A DNA stretch of 64,000 nt from assembly GCF_021917145.1 (NCBI RefSeq), contig NC_061081.1, forward strand, positions 156,442 through 220,441, written 5' to 3'. The translations under genes and the position numbers were made by a program. The stretch comes from Hypomesus transpacificus (lineage: Eukaryota; Chordata; Actinopteri; Osmeriformes; Osmeridae). The notes under the pieces were generated by a model that was not told where the DNA came from, did no database searches, and saw nothing but the letters and a program-made list of their open reading frames with translations. Position 1 is the stretch's first letter. Every line of letters begins with the position of its first letter. Positions 1 through 11,938 of this stretch are shown here, one piece after another.

Positions 1-37
1 CAAATTGAAATACACTTGAACCTAAATGAATTCTGAC

Positions 38-142
38 CTGCTGCTTGAGTCCCTGGAACGTCGGAGCCACCTCCCCACCACTTGCTCCACCCGGCTGGTC
101 CTGCGGGAGGGAGAGCGGCTACGGTCCCGCTCCTCCATCTGG
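38..142 (-). CDS. Possible coding exon, unidentified gene
   Basis: On the minus strand a CGCAG acceptor precedes position 142 and a CAG/GTCAGA donor lies just below position 38. Between them an ATG at 138 opens a frame of about 34 codons rich in Arg and Ser, beginning MEERDRSRSPSRR and ending in RRSRDSSSR. The stretch is GC-rich compared with the surroundings. I do not recognise the family and no partner exon is visible because the window ends here. It could equally be a chance open frame in GC-rich DNA; a plus-strand open frame overlaps it. Confidence 0.25.
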
Positions 143-2400
143 CTGCGTGGGTCAGAGGGCACGTGGTCAAAGGTCAGCGAGGACAGGGGTAAATGCATAG
201 GTCAACATGGCCTGCCACTCGAAATGCATCATGAGGGGTAGGCACATGTGGGGAACAGGACTGCTCACGAGACACACAGTATTAAATATGGGAACGTAAA
301 TGTAGATAAAGTAAAGGGGCATTCGTCATAGCTTACTCTGCTTGTCTTCATTAGAAAGTCAAAATTAAAGTAACCGTAGTCCGATAAGTATAGATGATTT
401 CTGCTTTCTCTCATCTTAGACTAAGCTGGGTGATGAGCATTAGCGATGGGTTGGGGTAAAAGGGGAAGTCACTTGTGGCCACGTCCTAATAGTCTCTCAG
501 CCAGACTGGTGATCTCATGCTAAAAGGGTTCTGATGGCCAATCATGTCAATAAGCCTGAATTACGTAATATGGTCCCTAATTGTCAGTACAGGGTGCGGC
601 GGCTCCTGTAAATGGGTCCCTCAGAGGGAGGCTGATGTGAAGTGCTCGTTAGAAACGAGTCTGAGAAAGTTGAGGTTATTGCTGAATGTCTGGTTATGAT
701 CTTTATTTTTCTTCTTTTCTGTGGTGTACAGGAATGGTGTGTGTACAGTGTGTGGTGACTTTAAGTAGTGTTTGTTACACATTATAGTTTCTGGTGGACC
801 CTCCTAAATGTTTGGTCAATCTTAAGAGGGCTCTTAAAGGCTCACCTCGGACAGTGATCTCCTTTGACCGAGTGCTCCAAAGATTTGACTATGTAAAGAT
901 TATTGCAAAAAATGTGCATTAGATTTACTAACAAGTTAGTGACTGGGTGAATGAATGAATTGGTGTTTTGCATTTAAAAAGACTTGAATGATTGAATGAA
1001 TGATTTCAAACGTGTCTCTGGGACTCCCACTTGAAACGGCTACAGGAAGCCACAACGAACAGATAGACAATACTGATGATCAGGCATTAAAACCGTCCAT
1101 TAGAGAGGGAGGGAGGATGGAGATGGGGATTGATGTGTTGAATGGAGGGATGGAGGACGATGAAGAAAGAGAGTGGCAGAAAGGAAAGCAGAGAACGGAC
1201 AGAGGAAGAGTGAATAAAGAAGGGGGAAGGGGAGCCAGAAACTAAAAGGCGAGTCAGGAGGAGTGGAGGGTCTGTGGATGGGGAACAGAGAGAGGATGAG
1301 GAACGACAGCGAGGGTAGAGATCCAACCCTCCAAAAAGGAGGGAATACGCACACATATTTGGAAAGAGGGAGATTACGCAAGAGAGTGAAGGGATGAGTA
1401 CCGGAGAGAAAGGGGTATCTCCAGAGACCTCGTATATGAGTCATGGCCACTCTGTGTCTCCATCTGTCTGTCCCATCTCACCCTTCTCATATTACACAAT
1501 GGCCACGAGAGAGAAATAGGCTGAAGCAGGCTGAACTACGGGCAAAAAGGAACCAGAAACTGGGTAATGGCTTTGACGTTGCAACAAAATCATTGAATTA
1601 TCATCTTCTCATCATTCACTCAGCCATCAGACCATTCCCACTGTTTAGAATGATGAAAAACCCCTCTTCCAACTCTTTCTCAATAGCCTTTTGAGAAGTC
1701 AGTGATGTGGATAGGTGGCTAGAAAAATAATGTAAATAAATGAGTGCTTTGACCTATCTGATCATGTTATATCAGAGATAAGGATAGGTGTGGGAGGCCT
1801 TTGTAGTGTTCAAAGTGACAAAATGCTTGTCCCAGCTGTTTTGAAAATACAATAGCTAAACACTTCATAACCTAAATATCTTATCTGGATTCACCTACAG
1901 TAGTAGATGTTGGAAATGTACATGTTGCTTTGCTTTCAAAATGGATTATTGGACATTCTGTATTATAAAACACACACAAGCCAATAGCAAAACAACCATA
2001 TTATCTCATTACAGTAATCCAAGTGTCCCAATCTTTCAAATCTTTCGCAAACATATTTTCATTTCATGTAAAAAAAGAATTGATCTGATCTGGAAGACTG
2101 CCATACCCTGTACAATAAAGATAACTAATCTCATTAAAGAGAATTGTTAAATATTTCATCACTTTCCATAGAATTTAGCCACTTACTGTGAGTGTAAGTA
2201 GTCTTTGTCAGAATCTGTCACTCCACTCTCTGTGTCTGTGTTTGTATCTCTGTCTCTCTGTATCTATCTCTCCCTCTCTCTCTCTTGTGCATAGTGGTCT
2301 ATGTAACAATCCGATTTCCCATTCCAGTACATCTGTACTTCTAATCTAATACTACAAAATATGTATGGTTGTGTGGGGGCTATTATAAAAAACTGAGTAG
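143..2400. other. Gene-free stretch
   Basis: No exon with credible splice sites, RNA gene or recognisable mobile element was found. Open frames here are short and low in complexity. The purine-rich block around 1,090-1,400 is compositional only. Confidence 0.5.
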
Positions 2401-2429
2401 GCACAGAGCAACAAATGAGGGCATGCTTG

Positions 2430-2563
2430 TACACACACACACACACACACACATACACACACACACACACATACACACTTTAAAGGCAAATGGGTTGTGG
2501 CAGCCCATACAGATTAGGCCCTACTCAGCTCTTTCACTCTCCCACTCCACCACTTTCTTACCC

Positions 2564-2601
<38 letters not shown>

Positions 2602-2670
2602 ATGTCTCTCTCCCTCTCTCTCTTTCTCTCTCTGTCTCTCTCTCTCTCTGTCTCTCTCTCTCTCTCTCGT
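2430..2670. repeat. Microsatellite cluster (CA)n, poly-C, (CT)n
   Basis: A (CA)n run at about 2,430-2,478 is followed by a poly-C run near 2,562 and an interrupted (CT)n tract to about 2,670. A further poly-C plus (CA)n block lies at 2,766-2,816. Long Ser/Leu or His/Thr open frames over these are artefacts of the repeats. Confidence 0.9.
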
Positions 2671-3334
2671 CTTTCAACTGTCTCTACTTCCACTATCTAG
2701 TCTGTAGGGCTCTCCGTTACAACGACAGGAAATTCAAAAATATAGCAGAAGACATATCACATCAACCCCCCCCCCCCCACACACACAAACATAACCACAC
2801 ACACCCACACACACAGCTAATGGGATTACAGTGTGTTCTTTAGACTGTGGACAGGGTGTTACTGCGTCACCCCTGCTGAGCCAGATTAGAGACTCACCTC
2901 AACCAACAACCAACAGACCTACATAATGGGAGCCACGCACACGTACACATGCACACACACTGACCTGCTCTCAGCCTCCGTGTATCAGGGCTCCATGCTG
3001 GAGGCAGTAGCTACACCCCTGCTCGGCTCTCTCTCCGGTCCTCAAGCTGAGGAAGAGGAGGGTGCTGCCTCTTCATCTCCTAGAAATAGACGTCGAAATA
3101 AGAAGGTTCATTAAAGTTTTGTGTCTGATGGTGGGGGCAGCATGCGTGTGTGTGTGTGTGTTCGGTTCATTGTGTTTGTGTGCAGTGCATGATCTGGAGA
3201 GATGCAGGTGTCTGATCAATGTCTCTGTGTTGGCTCCTCACATTGTGTGTGTTTTCATCTGAAGAGAGGAGACGCAACAATGAGAAGAGGAGGCTGGCTT
3301 TCATTTGTCGTTCTAATCAAAGCATTTGGCTGCC

Positions 3335-3715
<381 letters not shown>

Positions 3716-4689
3716 ACCGTAATAGACAACTTAAAAAGGGAGGGTGCATGAGGGGCAGAAAGACGCACAAAAAAGGTCAGACAAATGAAGAGCGGAGGAG
3801 AGGAGGGTGCGCAGCGAGCCCCATCGCAGTAGAAAGGGTTTGCTGTTTGTCGGAGTCCCACTTGCCTCTACGCTGCTCCAAACATCATCAATATTTAACT
3901 AAGCCTCTACAAAGCCTTAGGAACAGAGATGCTGGAATTCTTCTGCTACCCTCTCTTCCTCCCTCTCTTCTCTATCTATCTGTCTGTGTCTGTCTACCTA
4001 CCTATCTACCTGTTTCTTAATTTACCTCTCTCTCTCTGTCTATTTATCTATCTAAATATATTTTGTCTGTGTAGCAGGCATGATTGATCAGCTGGTTTAC
4101 ATCACAGGAGGTTTTCCCACTGCAAATTTCAAAGCTATTCTAGACCGAAGTGAATCGTAGATGTTAATGGCTTGTTCTAGACTTCTCCATTGGGTTGGGC
4201 TGCTGAGTGAAGCCTGACACCACTCTCTTCTCAGTACTCCATACAGTTGGGAGGTCTGTGCACTCAAAACAAACACACACACACACACAGGCATGCACTC
4301 ATACACAAGCATTTGATCACAAAAGTGAAGCTGACAGCAAATGTGGAAATGTGGTGGAGGTATTTTGTGTTTCCATCTATGAGTGTGCACATGTTTGGGT
4401 GCGTTTACATGTTTAAGTGTTTGTTTTGTTGTGGGTGTGTTTTTGTTGCGTGTGTGTCTGTGGTGGTGTGTATTCATGTGGCCTGCATAAGTTAGTGTGG
4501 GTGTGTGTGCGCGTGGTTGTGCGGTGGTGATTGTATGCCTGTCTGTATGTCTGCTTGTGTGTGCGTGTGTGTGTGTCTATGTGAGAGCGTGTAACTCAAA
4601 GTGCTGCTACCATCAATAATGCATCTAGATAATGCAGCCGCACCAGTCCATCAACAACTCCATCCTCACAGCCCTACTAACGCAGACAG

Positions 4690-4795
4690 AAAGATAGACG
4701 GACTGGCAGGCAGACAGGCAAACAGATAGACATGCAGATAGACTCGCAGGCCAACCGACAGGCAGAGAGACAGGCAAACAGTCAACAGACAGACA

Positions 4796-4873
<78 letters not shown>

Positions 4874-4915
4874 CAAAAAGGGAAACAGTCAGAAAGACAG
4901 ACAGGCAGGTCAACT
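4690..4915. repeat. (CAGG)n tetranucleotide array
   Basis: A pure CAGG array occupies about 4,797-4,875, with degenerate CAGA/CAGG units on both sides. The Ala-Gly-Arg-Gln and Cys-Leu-Pro-Ala open frames here are artefacts of the four-base period. Confidence 0.95.
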
Positions 4916-5448
4916 GACAAGAAGGCATGTGTGTGCCCATATGCATTTGTGTTTCTGCCTGTGTGTCTTGTCTTTCATCCCTCTCTCTCCAGGATTTGCA
5001 GTTTGCTTTGTTCCGATGACAGGAGACAAGGGACACAATCCAATTAGCTCCTCGCTCTCAAATCCCCACCCATAGGCCTGGAAATGGCTTCCGACTGTCT
5101 GTCAATTATCTCTGATCCACAAACACATATGTGAACAAACGGACACATAAGCACAGGAACAAGAACAAGTGACATGCTCACATATACTGATAAAAGAACA
5201 CACTCAATTATCAATAATGTGTGTACAGTATAGCAGGTGTGTGTAGGTGTGTGTTTGTGCGTGTGTGTATTGGTGAAACCTGAGCCACACCTGTTAAATA
5301 CCCACAGTCGTGTACGTAGATGTCGGATCCAATCGTTTGGAATGATGAGATAAACTGGTTGTGAATTATCTATGAATGCTGTGCATCACTTTCCACTCCG
5401 TCATGCAACTTAGCATGTGTTCCTGTGTCTGCATGGGTGAGCATGTGT

Positions 5449-7303
5449 ACGTGTGTGTGTGTATGTGTGTGTGTGTGTGTGTATGTGTGTATCTGTGGGC
5501 GTGACCACTGGGCCTGGACTTCTTTCTCCTTTCATGAAATTCCAGTGGTGTCAACTACCACATAGAGTTGGTAAATAAATAGTTCTCTACATTTATATGT
5601 AGTCATTTTAGACAGTAGAGAGACATCTCTAGACAGTATTAAAGACACATAATCATACGAGTGACCAGGATGCTAGTATTGACTTGTGTCTCCGTAAACT
5701 TCAGCCAAATCAACCTGGGTTACATAACCCAGGAAAATTCTCTTTGGCCTATCTGACTTTCCTAATGGGCTCGCTCTCACTTTTGAGTATGACATTGTTT
5801 CTTCGCCAGGCACGTCCAGCAAGCCCAGAACACTTGGAGTACTCCATACTAGAAACGTTAATATGTGAACTTAACTGTGTTACTAACTAAGCTCTGTGAG
5901 AACTCATTAATGGAGAAAGCCATTATGAGAGATCAGTTTAAAGTCTGTTGTCAATAGTAAAGCTGTGTTTTGGGAATTGTCTTGGAGTTTAGGAGACTGG
6001 CAAGCTGTCAAGTACTGTACATAGAGGCAGACAGACACCTGGAGTCCCATCCTGTATTACATTTGACAAATACACAGCATCAAAAATGTAGCATTGCCTA
6101 AAAATAACATCATAAATAACTAAGGATGGGAGGTCCTTCAGAACTGTGCCCGATATTCCGTTGCAGGTTCCACAACGAGGCTTTGTATTCACATTAGTTT
6201 TAAATGGCCTGAACGCTGAATGAGCACACACACACTTGCACACATTCTCATGCAGGCACATCAACTCATAGACACATAGACACATGCAAATCTGATGGCA
6301 AAATAGTAAAGTAAACAGTAAATAGTAATAGTAGGACAGTGCCTTTATGGTGTGTGTGTGTGTCAGAGTAAAGGTTGAGAGACATAGAACCTTAATGGTC
6401 TAAATAACTACTGACACCATTATACTTGAGAGAAAGATGTTTCGAATGATGTTGCTCCTTAAGTGTGTGTGTACTGTTGTTGTACTTCTGTGAACACCAA
6501 TTATACACCGATGGCACCCACCAACAAACAACCAAACTGAGTTTGCTAGAATGTAGGTCTAGGCTTACTAAGCCCTACAGAAAACATGTAATACGACTTT
6601 TCATTAATGCTATTGTCGCCAAAACTGGATTTTGGGGCAAAAGTCGGCTGTGGAGGCACCTACAGAATATTACTAAAAAGTATCGGACAGTTCTAAAGCA
6701 ATAGTCTTGTATATAGCTTGGTATGGTCATGTCACTCTCATCATGTTGTCCGATTAAGAAACGGCTTTAAAAATGAATGTCGATTGTAATTTAATCTTTA
6801 GGTAGCAAGGGTTCTCAAGAGCCTACCAACGATACGTAACTTCATATGTTTAAGAAAATATCACAGTGTCCCCTTGTCTATGTTTGTCTCTTGTCTGTTG
6901 TTTAGTTTGGTCCATGACAGCGGACCTCCTTAAGACCTTACCGGGTAGCCGGAATCTCCTCTCTAATCCGCCTTCTGCGCTCAGGGCGGGCCGTCCCGCG
7001 TGTCTTTGACGTAAAACAATTTCGTTCACAACAGAAAAACGGTAAAGGGAGATTAACATTTGCCTACGACATCGAATGATGAACACAAACTCAGTTATCC
7101 ATCCCGTTTACCTTTGGACTGGAGAAAGGTGTTAAAACCAAGAGGCAGCTTTGGTGGAGCAGCTACAGTGTACCGTAGTCCCAGGGCAGGTGCGCGCGGG
7201 ATGCTGACGGCAAAACCATGCGTAGTTAAGCGACGTTAATCCGACTGATCTTCCCCTTCTCCCCCCTATACTCTCTCTCTCTCTCTTTTTCTATGTCTCT
7301 CTT

Positions 7304-7334
<31 letters not shown>

Positions 7335-8279
7335 TACATACATAGGCAAGTGACCAGAAACTAGAAAAATGGTGACCGAAGGCCTATTAATTACTATTAT
7401 TATTGAGCAAAGCCATCTCTTATTGTCTCTAATTGGCGTATAACGTGCACTTGTGCGAAAAAAAAAACTAAATATCGATACGTACGTACATTCGATATTG
7501 TCATTATTATGACACCCAAAGGTATGAAATATATATGGTATTGTCCTCAGTGGTGAAGTGCTCCCCATCATCCATTCCAAATTGTGAGTATCAATGTGTA
7601 TTGGCCAGTTGTAGCCTACCTTTGGTGTGTCGCCCTCTTTTGGCTCCGTAAAATTGTACCGCTGCAAACATGCCATAGAAAAAGAATGAAAAGGGGGTGG
7701 TCAACAAGCCCCAAAGATGAAGGGATAAAACGTAAAAGACTGAGGAAAAAAAGGCAAAATAAAGGCTGATTGACAGGATGAGTTTACGTGCGAGAGTATG
7801 AGGGGCCGTTGAGGAAATAATTCAGACTGTCCTTAAACAAACAAACACATCCACACACGTCAAGTGCTTGCATCGACATGAAACGCATTCACATGTGAAA
7901 TGTTTACACACATTACTACTGAACATTTACATAGCTACACATACATATGAAATGCTCGCATAGACGCATGTGAAACACATTCACAAACTCATATATGACT
8001 CTCATGTTTTATAAGGATGAGCAAGAAGCTTTGAGAATGTAAGAGTGTGTGAACATTTTCACTATATCCGGAAGGCATTTCAGTATATCCGGAAGTTGGT
8101 TCAGTAGTTAAGCAATTTTACAGAAACAGGAGCAAAACACCTTTAAACTAACAATTTAAATACTGGGTGACCAAACACACAGATCTAGAAAAAGGCAAGA
8201 AAGCAGGGTTCTGGAATTTGATCGAGTTCGAAGATTTTTGGTTGAAGTCGCTTCGAAGATCATTTCTACAGCCCTGCCC
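5449..8279. other. Gene-free stretch with short microsatellites
   Basis: Contains a (GT)n block at 5,449-5,492 and a (CT)n-(CA)n block at 7,268-7,335. A GC-rich patch at about 6,900-7,260 might be a promoter or untranslated exon, but no splice-supported coding exon is visible in it. Confidence 0.5.
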
Positions 8280-8287
8280 TGAAATGC

Positions 8288-9069
8288 TAGCCTGACGTTG
8301 TCATACTCATAATTCTAGTCAGAATATGAGTCTGAGAACTCTCCATTGGGCTTTGACTACAGGGCGTGTTTCAAACGAGCCTGGAAAACAAATGCCTCTT
8401 CGCTCAATTGGATAGATCTACAACCAAACAGAGCAACAGAGTATGTGACCTATGTTAAGCACCGCATAGTTGTTGTCAACAGAACTAAACTACAAGCAGA
8501 CTTGAAGTATGCTTGAAGAATGAATACAAACGATTTTTGCCGGTGTTGTAAAATTAATTTAAGGGTAGGGAGAGTACTTGTTCACACGGTCAACCTTTTT
8601 GAGCAAAACAATAAAGGGCAATGCATATACGAAGTTCTCCGTTTAGGATTACAACTCCATCGGGGCCAGCTGATAAATTAAAACTTTTACCGAATCCCGT
8701 AGGAAGGACGGCAAAAACATATTTTCCATCGACAAATGCCTTGATTGCGTCTCTCTGTTCCTCTTTCAAAATTAATGCGCTGTCGATGTCTTCTAAAACA
8801 GACTCGATGGCAGAATCACAACATCCCAGATCTCCAGCGGTAGCCATGTTTGTTCAAAACGAATTCAACTTTAGCGCTCTTTTGTGACGTGGGTGATTAC
8901 GTTACTGTTGATCATCTGTCCATCATCGTATAAAGCCCGCCCTGGCAATTTCATTGGTTCGCCCAGATTCTGGTTTTCTGTAGTTGGTCCCCAATACGAG
9001 ACCCTCCAGACCCAATTTCCCGAACAAATTTCTTTTGGGCGGGGAGAAGTTGGGCTGGCAGCCAGGCTA
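8288..9069 (-). mobile_element. Small DNA transposon with 9-bp target duplication
   Basis: The element begins TAGCCTG at 8,288 and ends CAGGCTA at 9,069, so the tips are inverted repeats. Both sides carry the identical 9-mer CTGAAATGC (8,279-8,287 and 9,070-9,078), a clear target-site duplication. It is 782 bp long and carries a broken helicase reading frame on the minus strand. The superfamily cannot be assigned from the tips alone; an 8-10 bp duplication fits several cut-and-paste groups. Confidence 0.7.
8590..8847 (-). pseudogene. RecQ-like helicase fragment (transposon-borne)
   Basis: The frame starts MATAGDLG at 8,847. It contains LKEEQRDAIKAFVDGK followed by LPTGFGKS, matching the Q-motif-like region and Walker A motif of RecQ-type superfamily 2 helicases. 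Immediately after GKS the frame runs into sequence with no helicase character. Reading one base out of register there gives LIYQLAPMEL, the usual continuation, and then a stop, so a single-base frameshift has broken the gene. About 65 of the several hundred residues of a RecQ core remain. It lies inside the element with the 9-bp duplication. Helicase fragments of this kind are common in fish mobile elements; it is not a host RecQ gene. Confidence 0.6.
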
Positions 9070-9078
9070 CTGAAATGC

Positions 9079-9496
9079 ACCCGCCATGTCATTTCTGTTC
9101 TGTATATCCAGCATCAAATGATTCTTACTGAGGGGACCCAGTTATGAGTAACCAGAGTAAGCTTCATACATGGAACTTTCCCTGTCAGAGTTAGCAGCAT
9201 CAAATGATTCTTACTGTAACAAAATTTAAGTTCTCAAATATTTGCAAAGTAATAGTTTCGCAGGCCAAAATATAAATGTAAAAATGACAAATCGAAATCT
9301 ACATATCACCAAAACATACAAAATATTATGCGTTTCTGTGTCTTACATTTTTAAATTTTTTATTTTCAATTTCATGCACCTTGATGAAGAAAACAGGACA
9401 CTCAAACCTAAACTCAATAATAAATTGTTTTCTCAGCAACTGATCTGCAGACGTTTACAGTAAAATATTGACAGACTTATACGGTCATATTGAGTC
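9079..9496. other. Gene-free stretch
   Basis: AT-rich sequence downstream of the lectin stop codon; probably holds the lectin 3' UTR. No other feature seen. Confidence 0.4.
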
Positions 9497-10189
9497 CTAT
9501 ATCTCACAGACTGCATGAAATTTTAAACTGCATGGTAGATCATTCCAGGACATTAATGGTTTTGTTGGAGGGAAGCGAAACTCGGCGCAATCTTCCCCTT
9601 TCTGGTGAGAGTCATTTGGCTCCCCGTCTGCCCAGAATCTGCCAACCACACACAGAGAAAATTCCACTCACTCATCCTCATAATCATATGATTTATGGAA
9701 TGTACATTTTGAACGTTTTGTTGTCTTACGTTACTGATGGATTGATCAGTTTTCCATCAACCCAGGTCCAGGTGCCTTCCTTCTCACCATCAGTCAAACC
9801 AATCCAGACTCGTTTTCCAAAATTTTGAAGAAAGTTCTAGTGCACAAAGTAGATAATTACATGATTCAGTGTTGGGCTCAGAGTTGTCAAGGTAATCACA
9901 TCAATTGAAATGGTTGGCTCTCACCTGTTCCTCTCTGCTGTCTATGACCACCAAGTCAGCTCCTTTGCTCTTACAGTCCTGTCTGCTCTCAGCCCAGGAT
10001 TTAGCCTCAGTGGAGATATGATAACAGCTGGAGCTAAACCTCCACCATCCTTGTGGACATGGACTTTCTAGAACTAGATATTTGGGAAGAACATACTAAA
10101 TGACTTGTGTCATAAATCACAACACTGATTAATGACACAATTTATGTAAGCTCACCTCTGATTCTTTCAGTCAGCTGGTCAGATTTTTG

Positions 10190-10870
10190 CTTCAACTGGT
10201 CTCTCTCTGCAATCAGGGTGTTATTATTGTTTTCTAGCTGGTCTCTCTCTGCAGTCAGGTTGTTGTAACTGGTCTCTAGCTGGTCTCTCTCTGCAGTCAG
10301 GTTGTTGTAACTGGTCTCTAGCTGGTCTCTCTCTGCGGTCAGGGTGTTGTAACTGGTCTCTAGCTGGTCTCTCTCTGCAGTCAGGGTGTTGTAACTGGTC
10401 TCTAGCCGGTCTCTCTCTGCAGTCAGGGTGTTGTAACTGGTCTTTAGCTGGTCTCTCTCTGCGGTCAGGGTGTTGTAACTGGTCTCTAGCTGGTCTCTCT
10501 CTGCAGTCAGGTTGTTGTAACTGGTCTCTAGCTGGTGTCTGTCTGCAGTCAGGGTGTTGTAACTGGTCTTTAGCTGGTCTCTCTCTGCGGTCAGGGTGTT
10601 GTAACTGGTCTCTAGCTGGTCTTTCTCTGCAGTCAGGTTGTTGTAACTGGTCTTTAGCCGGTTTCTCTCTGCAGTCAGGGTGTTGTAACTGCTCTCTAGC
10701 TGGTCTCTCTCTGCAGTCAGGGTGTTGTAACTGGGCTCGTGCTGGTCTCTCTCTGCAGTCAGGGTGTTTTAACTGGTCTCTAGCTGGTCTCTCTCTGCAG
10801 TCAGGGTGTTATAAATGTTTTCTAGCCGGTCTCTCTCCCTTTCTAGCTGGTCTCTGTCAGCAGTCAAGTT
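10190..10870 (-). repeat. 42-bp coding minisatellite (coiled-coil stalk)
   Basis: About fifteen tandem units with a 42-bp period encode two heptads each (RDQLETSYN-x-LTAE). Four units read NNLT, creating an N-glycosylation sequon (N-L-T); most read NTLT, which has none. The same unit recurs in the plus-strand copy at 13,610-13,995. Confidence 0.9.
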
Positions 10871-11179
10871 ACTGTATTGGAGCTGTTGGTCTCTCACCTC
10901 AGCATGAGATTGACCTCTGAACCCTTGATCTGAAAAGGAGAAACAGAGGATTTAATGAACAGGAACCATGTCCTATTAGGCAACAGCCTCCTGTCCAAAG
11001 AGAATTACAGAATTACAGTATCATTACAGTGACATAAAAAAGGTCTAGTTCTATTTATGGTTCACCAGTACTGAAAAAGTGTAGGTAGAAACCCATCCTA
11101 CTCACAGTGGAGGCCCAGTCCAGTGATCCCAGCCAGCAGGAGAACACACAGCAGACCCAGACACACTACAGCAGCTCTG

Positions 11180-11889
11180 CACTGTAAAAAAAAAAAGATT
11201 AAGTTACAGTACTTTTTCTGTAAATTATACGTGTTTTTTTCTGTATTTCTGAATGACAAGAACTATGGATAGAAAGACAATGGTAAACTGTAAATTTAGG
11301 ATTTTAACTGTTGTTATGGTTACTTATTTGTATCAACGCGAATGTTTCATCGCGGAGTGATTTATTATTAGCTGTGAAAAGTCAGAGTTGGGATGTCCTG
11401 GGATATTTCAACTCATGGAATGTCTCTAGTCCAATCAGAAAAAGCTAAATAAATCGATAGAACCCAATTGTTTTATAAAATAAGCCCCTTCAGAGCAAAG
11501 CTACACCACTCCGCTTCGCGTCGTGCCTAACAACTCCCCTTACCTGTTCTAAAATCAGAGCAAAACACGGCCTCTTGGGGCTTGATTTCATCCACCCGTA
11601 TTATAATATATCTTATTTTAGCTTTATTGAATTTTTGTATTTATTGAAAATGCAGTTTTATTTTTTACAGAGAAGTTCAATTAATAAAATTCATATTTAC
11701 CGGCAAAGAACAGCCTGTAATGTAATATTACAGATATATTTTGTACATTTGGAACTGGAAAATTACAATTATTTTACGGTTAAGTAATGTTAATTTTTTA
11801 TTTTTACCATACTTTAATGGGTGTAATCTGGTGTCCCAGTTTACAGATTGTTCCTGTTTTTTACACTGTTTTTTTTTTTTTTTACAGTG
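11180..11889. mobile_element. MITE with CACTGTAAAA ends, inserted in lectin gene
   Basis: The ends are perfect inverted repeats CACTGTAAAA (11,180) and TTTTACAGTG (ending 11,889), each continuing into a homopolymer of A or T. The interior is AT-rich with scattered TTACAG and TTTACGG motifs, typical of a very common class of non-autonomous fish DNA elements. No transposase is present and no obvious target duplication was found. It separates the lectin cytoplasmic segment from the transmembrane segment; read on the minus strand its tips supply GTAAAA and TTTTACAG, usable as splice sites. Confidence 0.65.
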
Positions 11890-11938
11890 TGGAGGGGCTC
11901 CTCCCCCTCTGCTGAGAGACTGAATCACAGGGTTTCAT

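Larger units (their letters stand above)
9497..11938 (-). pseudogene. C-type lectin receptor (CD209-like), nonsense codon in stalk
   Basis: Type II membrane C-type lectin of the fish CD209/CLEC4-like kind. Inferred exons: 11886-11938 (start MKPCDSVSQQRGR), 11106-11176 (transmembrane segment with CLGLLCVLLLAGITGLGLH), 10156-10929 (stalk), 9925-10067, 9730-9836 and 9497-9638 (lectin domain). All phases agree. The lectin domain keeps the WIGL core and the EPN and WND motifs that in this family bind calcium and favour mannose-type sugars. The stalk is about fifteen 42-bp repeats encoding the 14-residue unit RDQLETSYNTLTAE, two coiled-coil heptads. One stalk codon is TAA (10,769-10,771) where sister repeats have TAC, so the full protein cannot be made from this sequence. 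Everything else is intact, so this may be a recent null allele or a sequencing error. Confidence 0.65.

Noticed and set aside
2926-3114. Plus-strand open frame ending in EEEEGAASSSPRNRRRNKK
   Set aside because: A possible acceptor exists at about 2,973 but there is no partner exon and no recognisable family; evidence too thin to call an exon.
6850-7086. Minus-strand 78-codon open frame in a GC-rich patch
   Set aside because: A donor-like site lies at about 7,110 but the frame has no family resemblance and no matching acceptor; left as possible promoter sequence.
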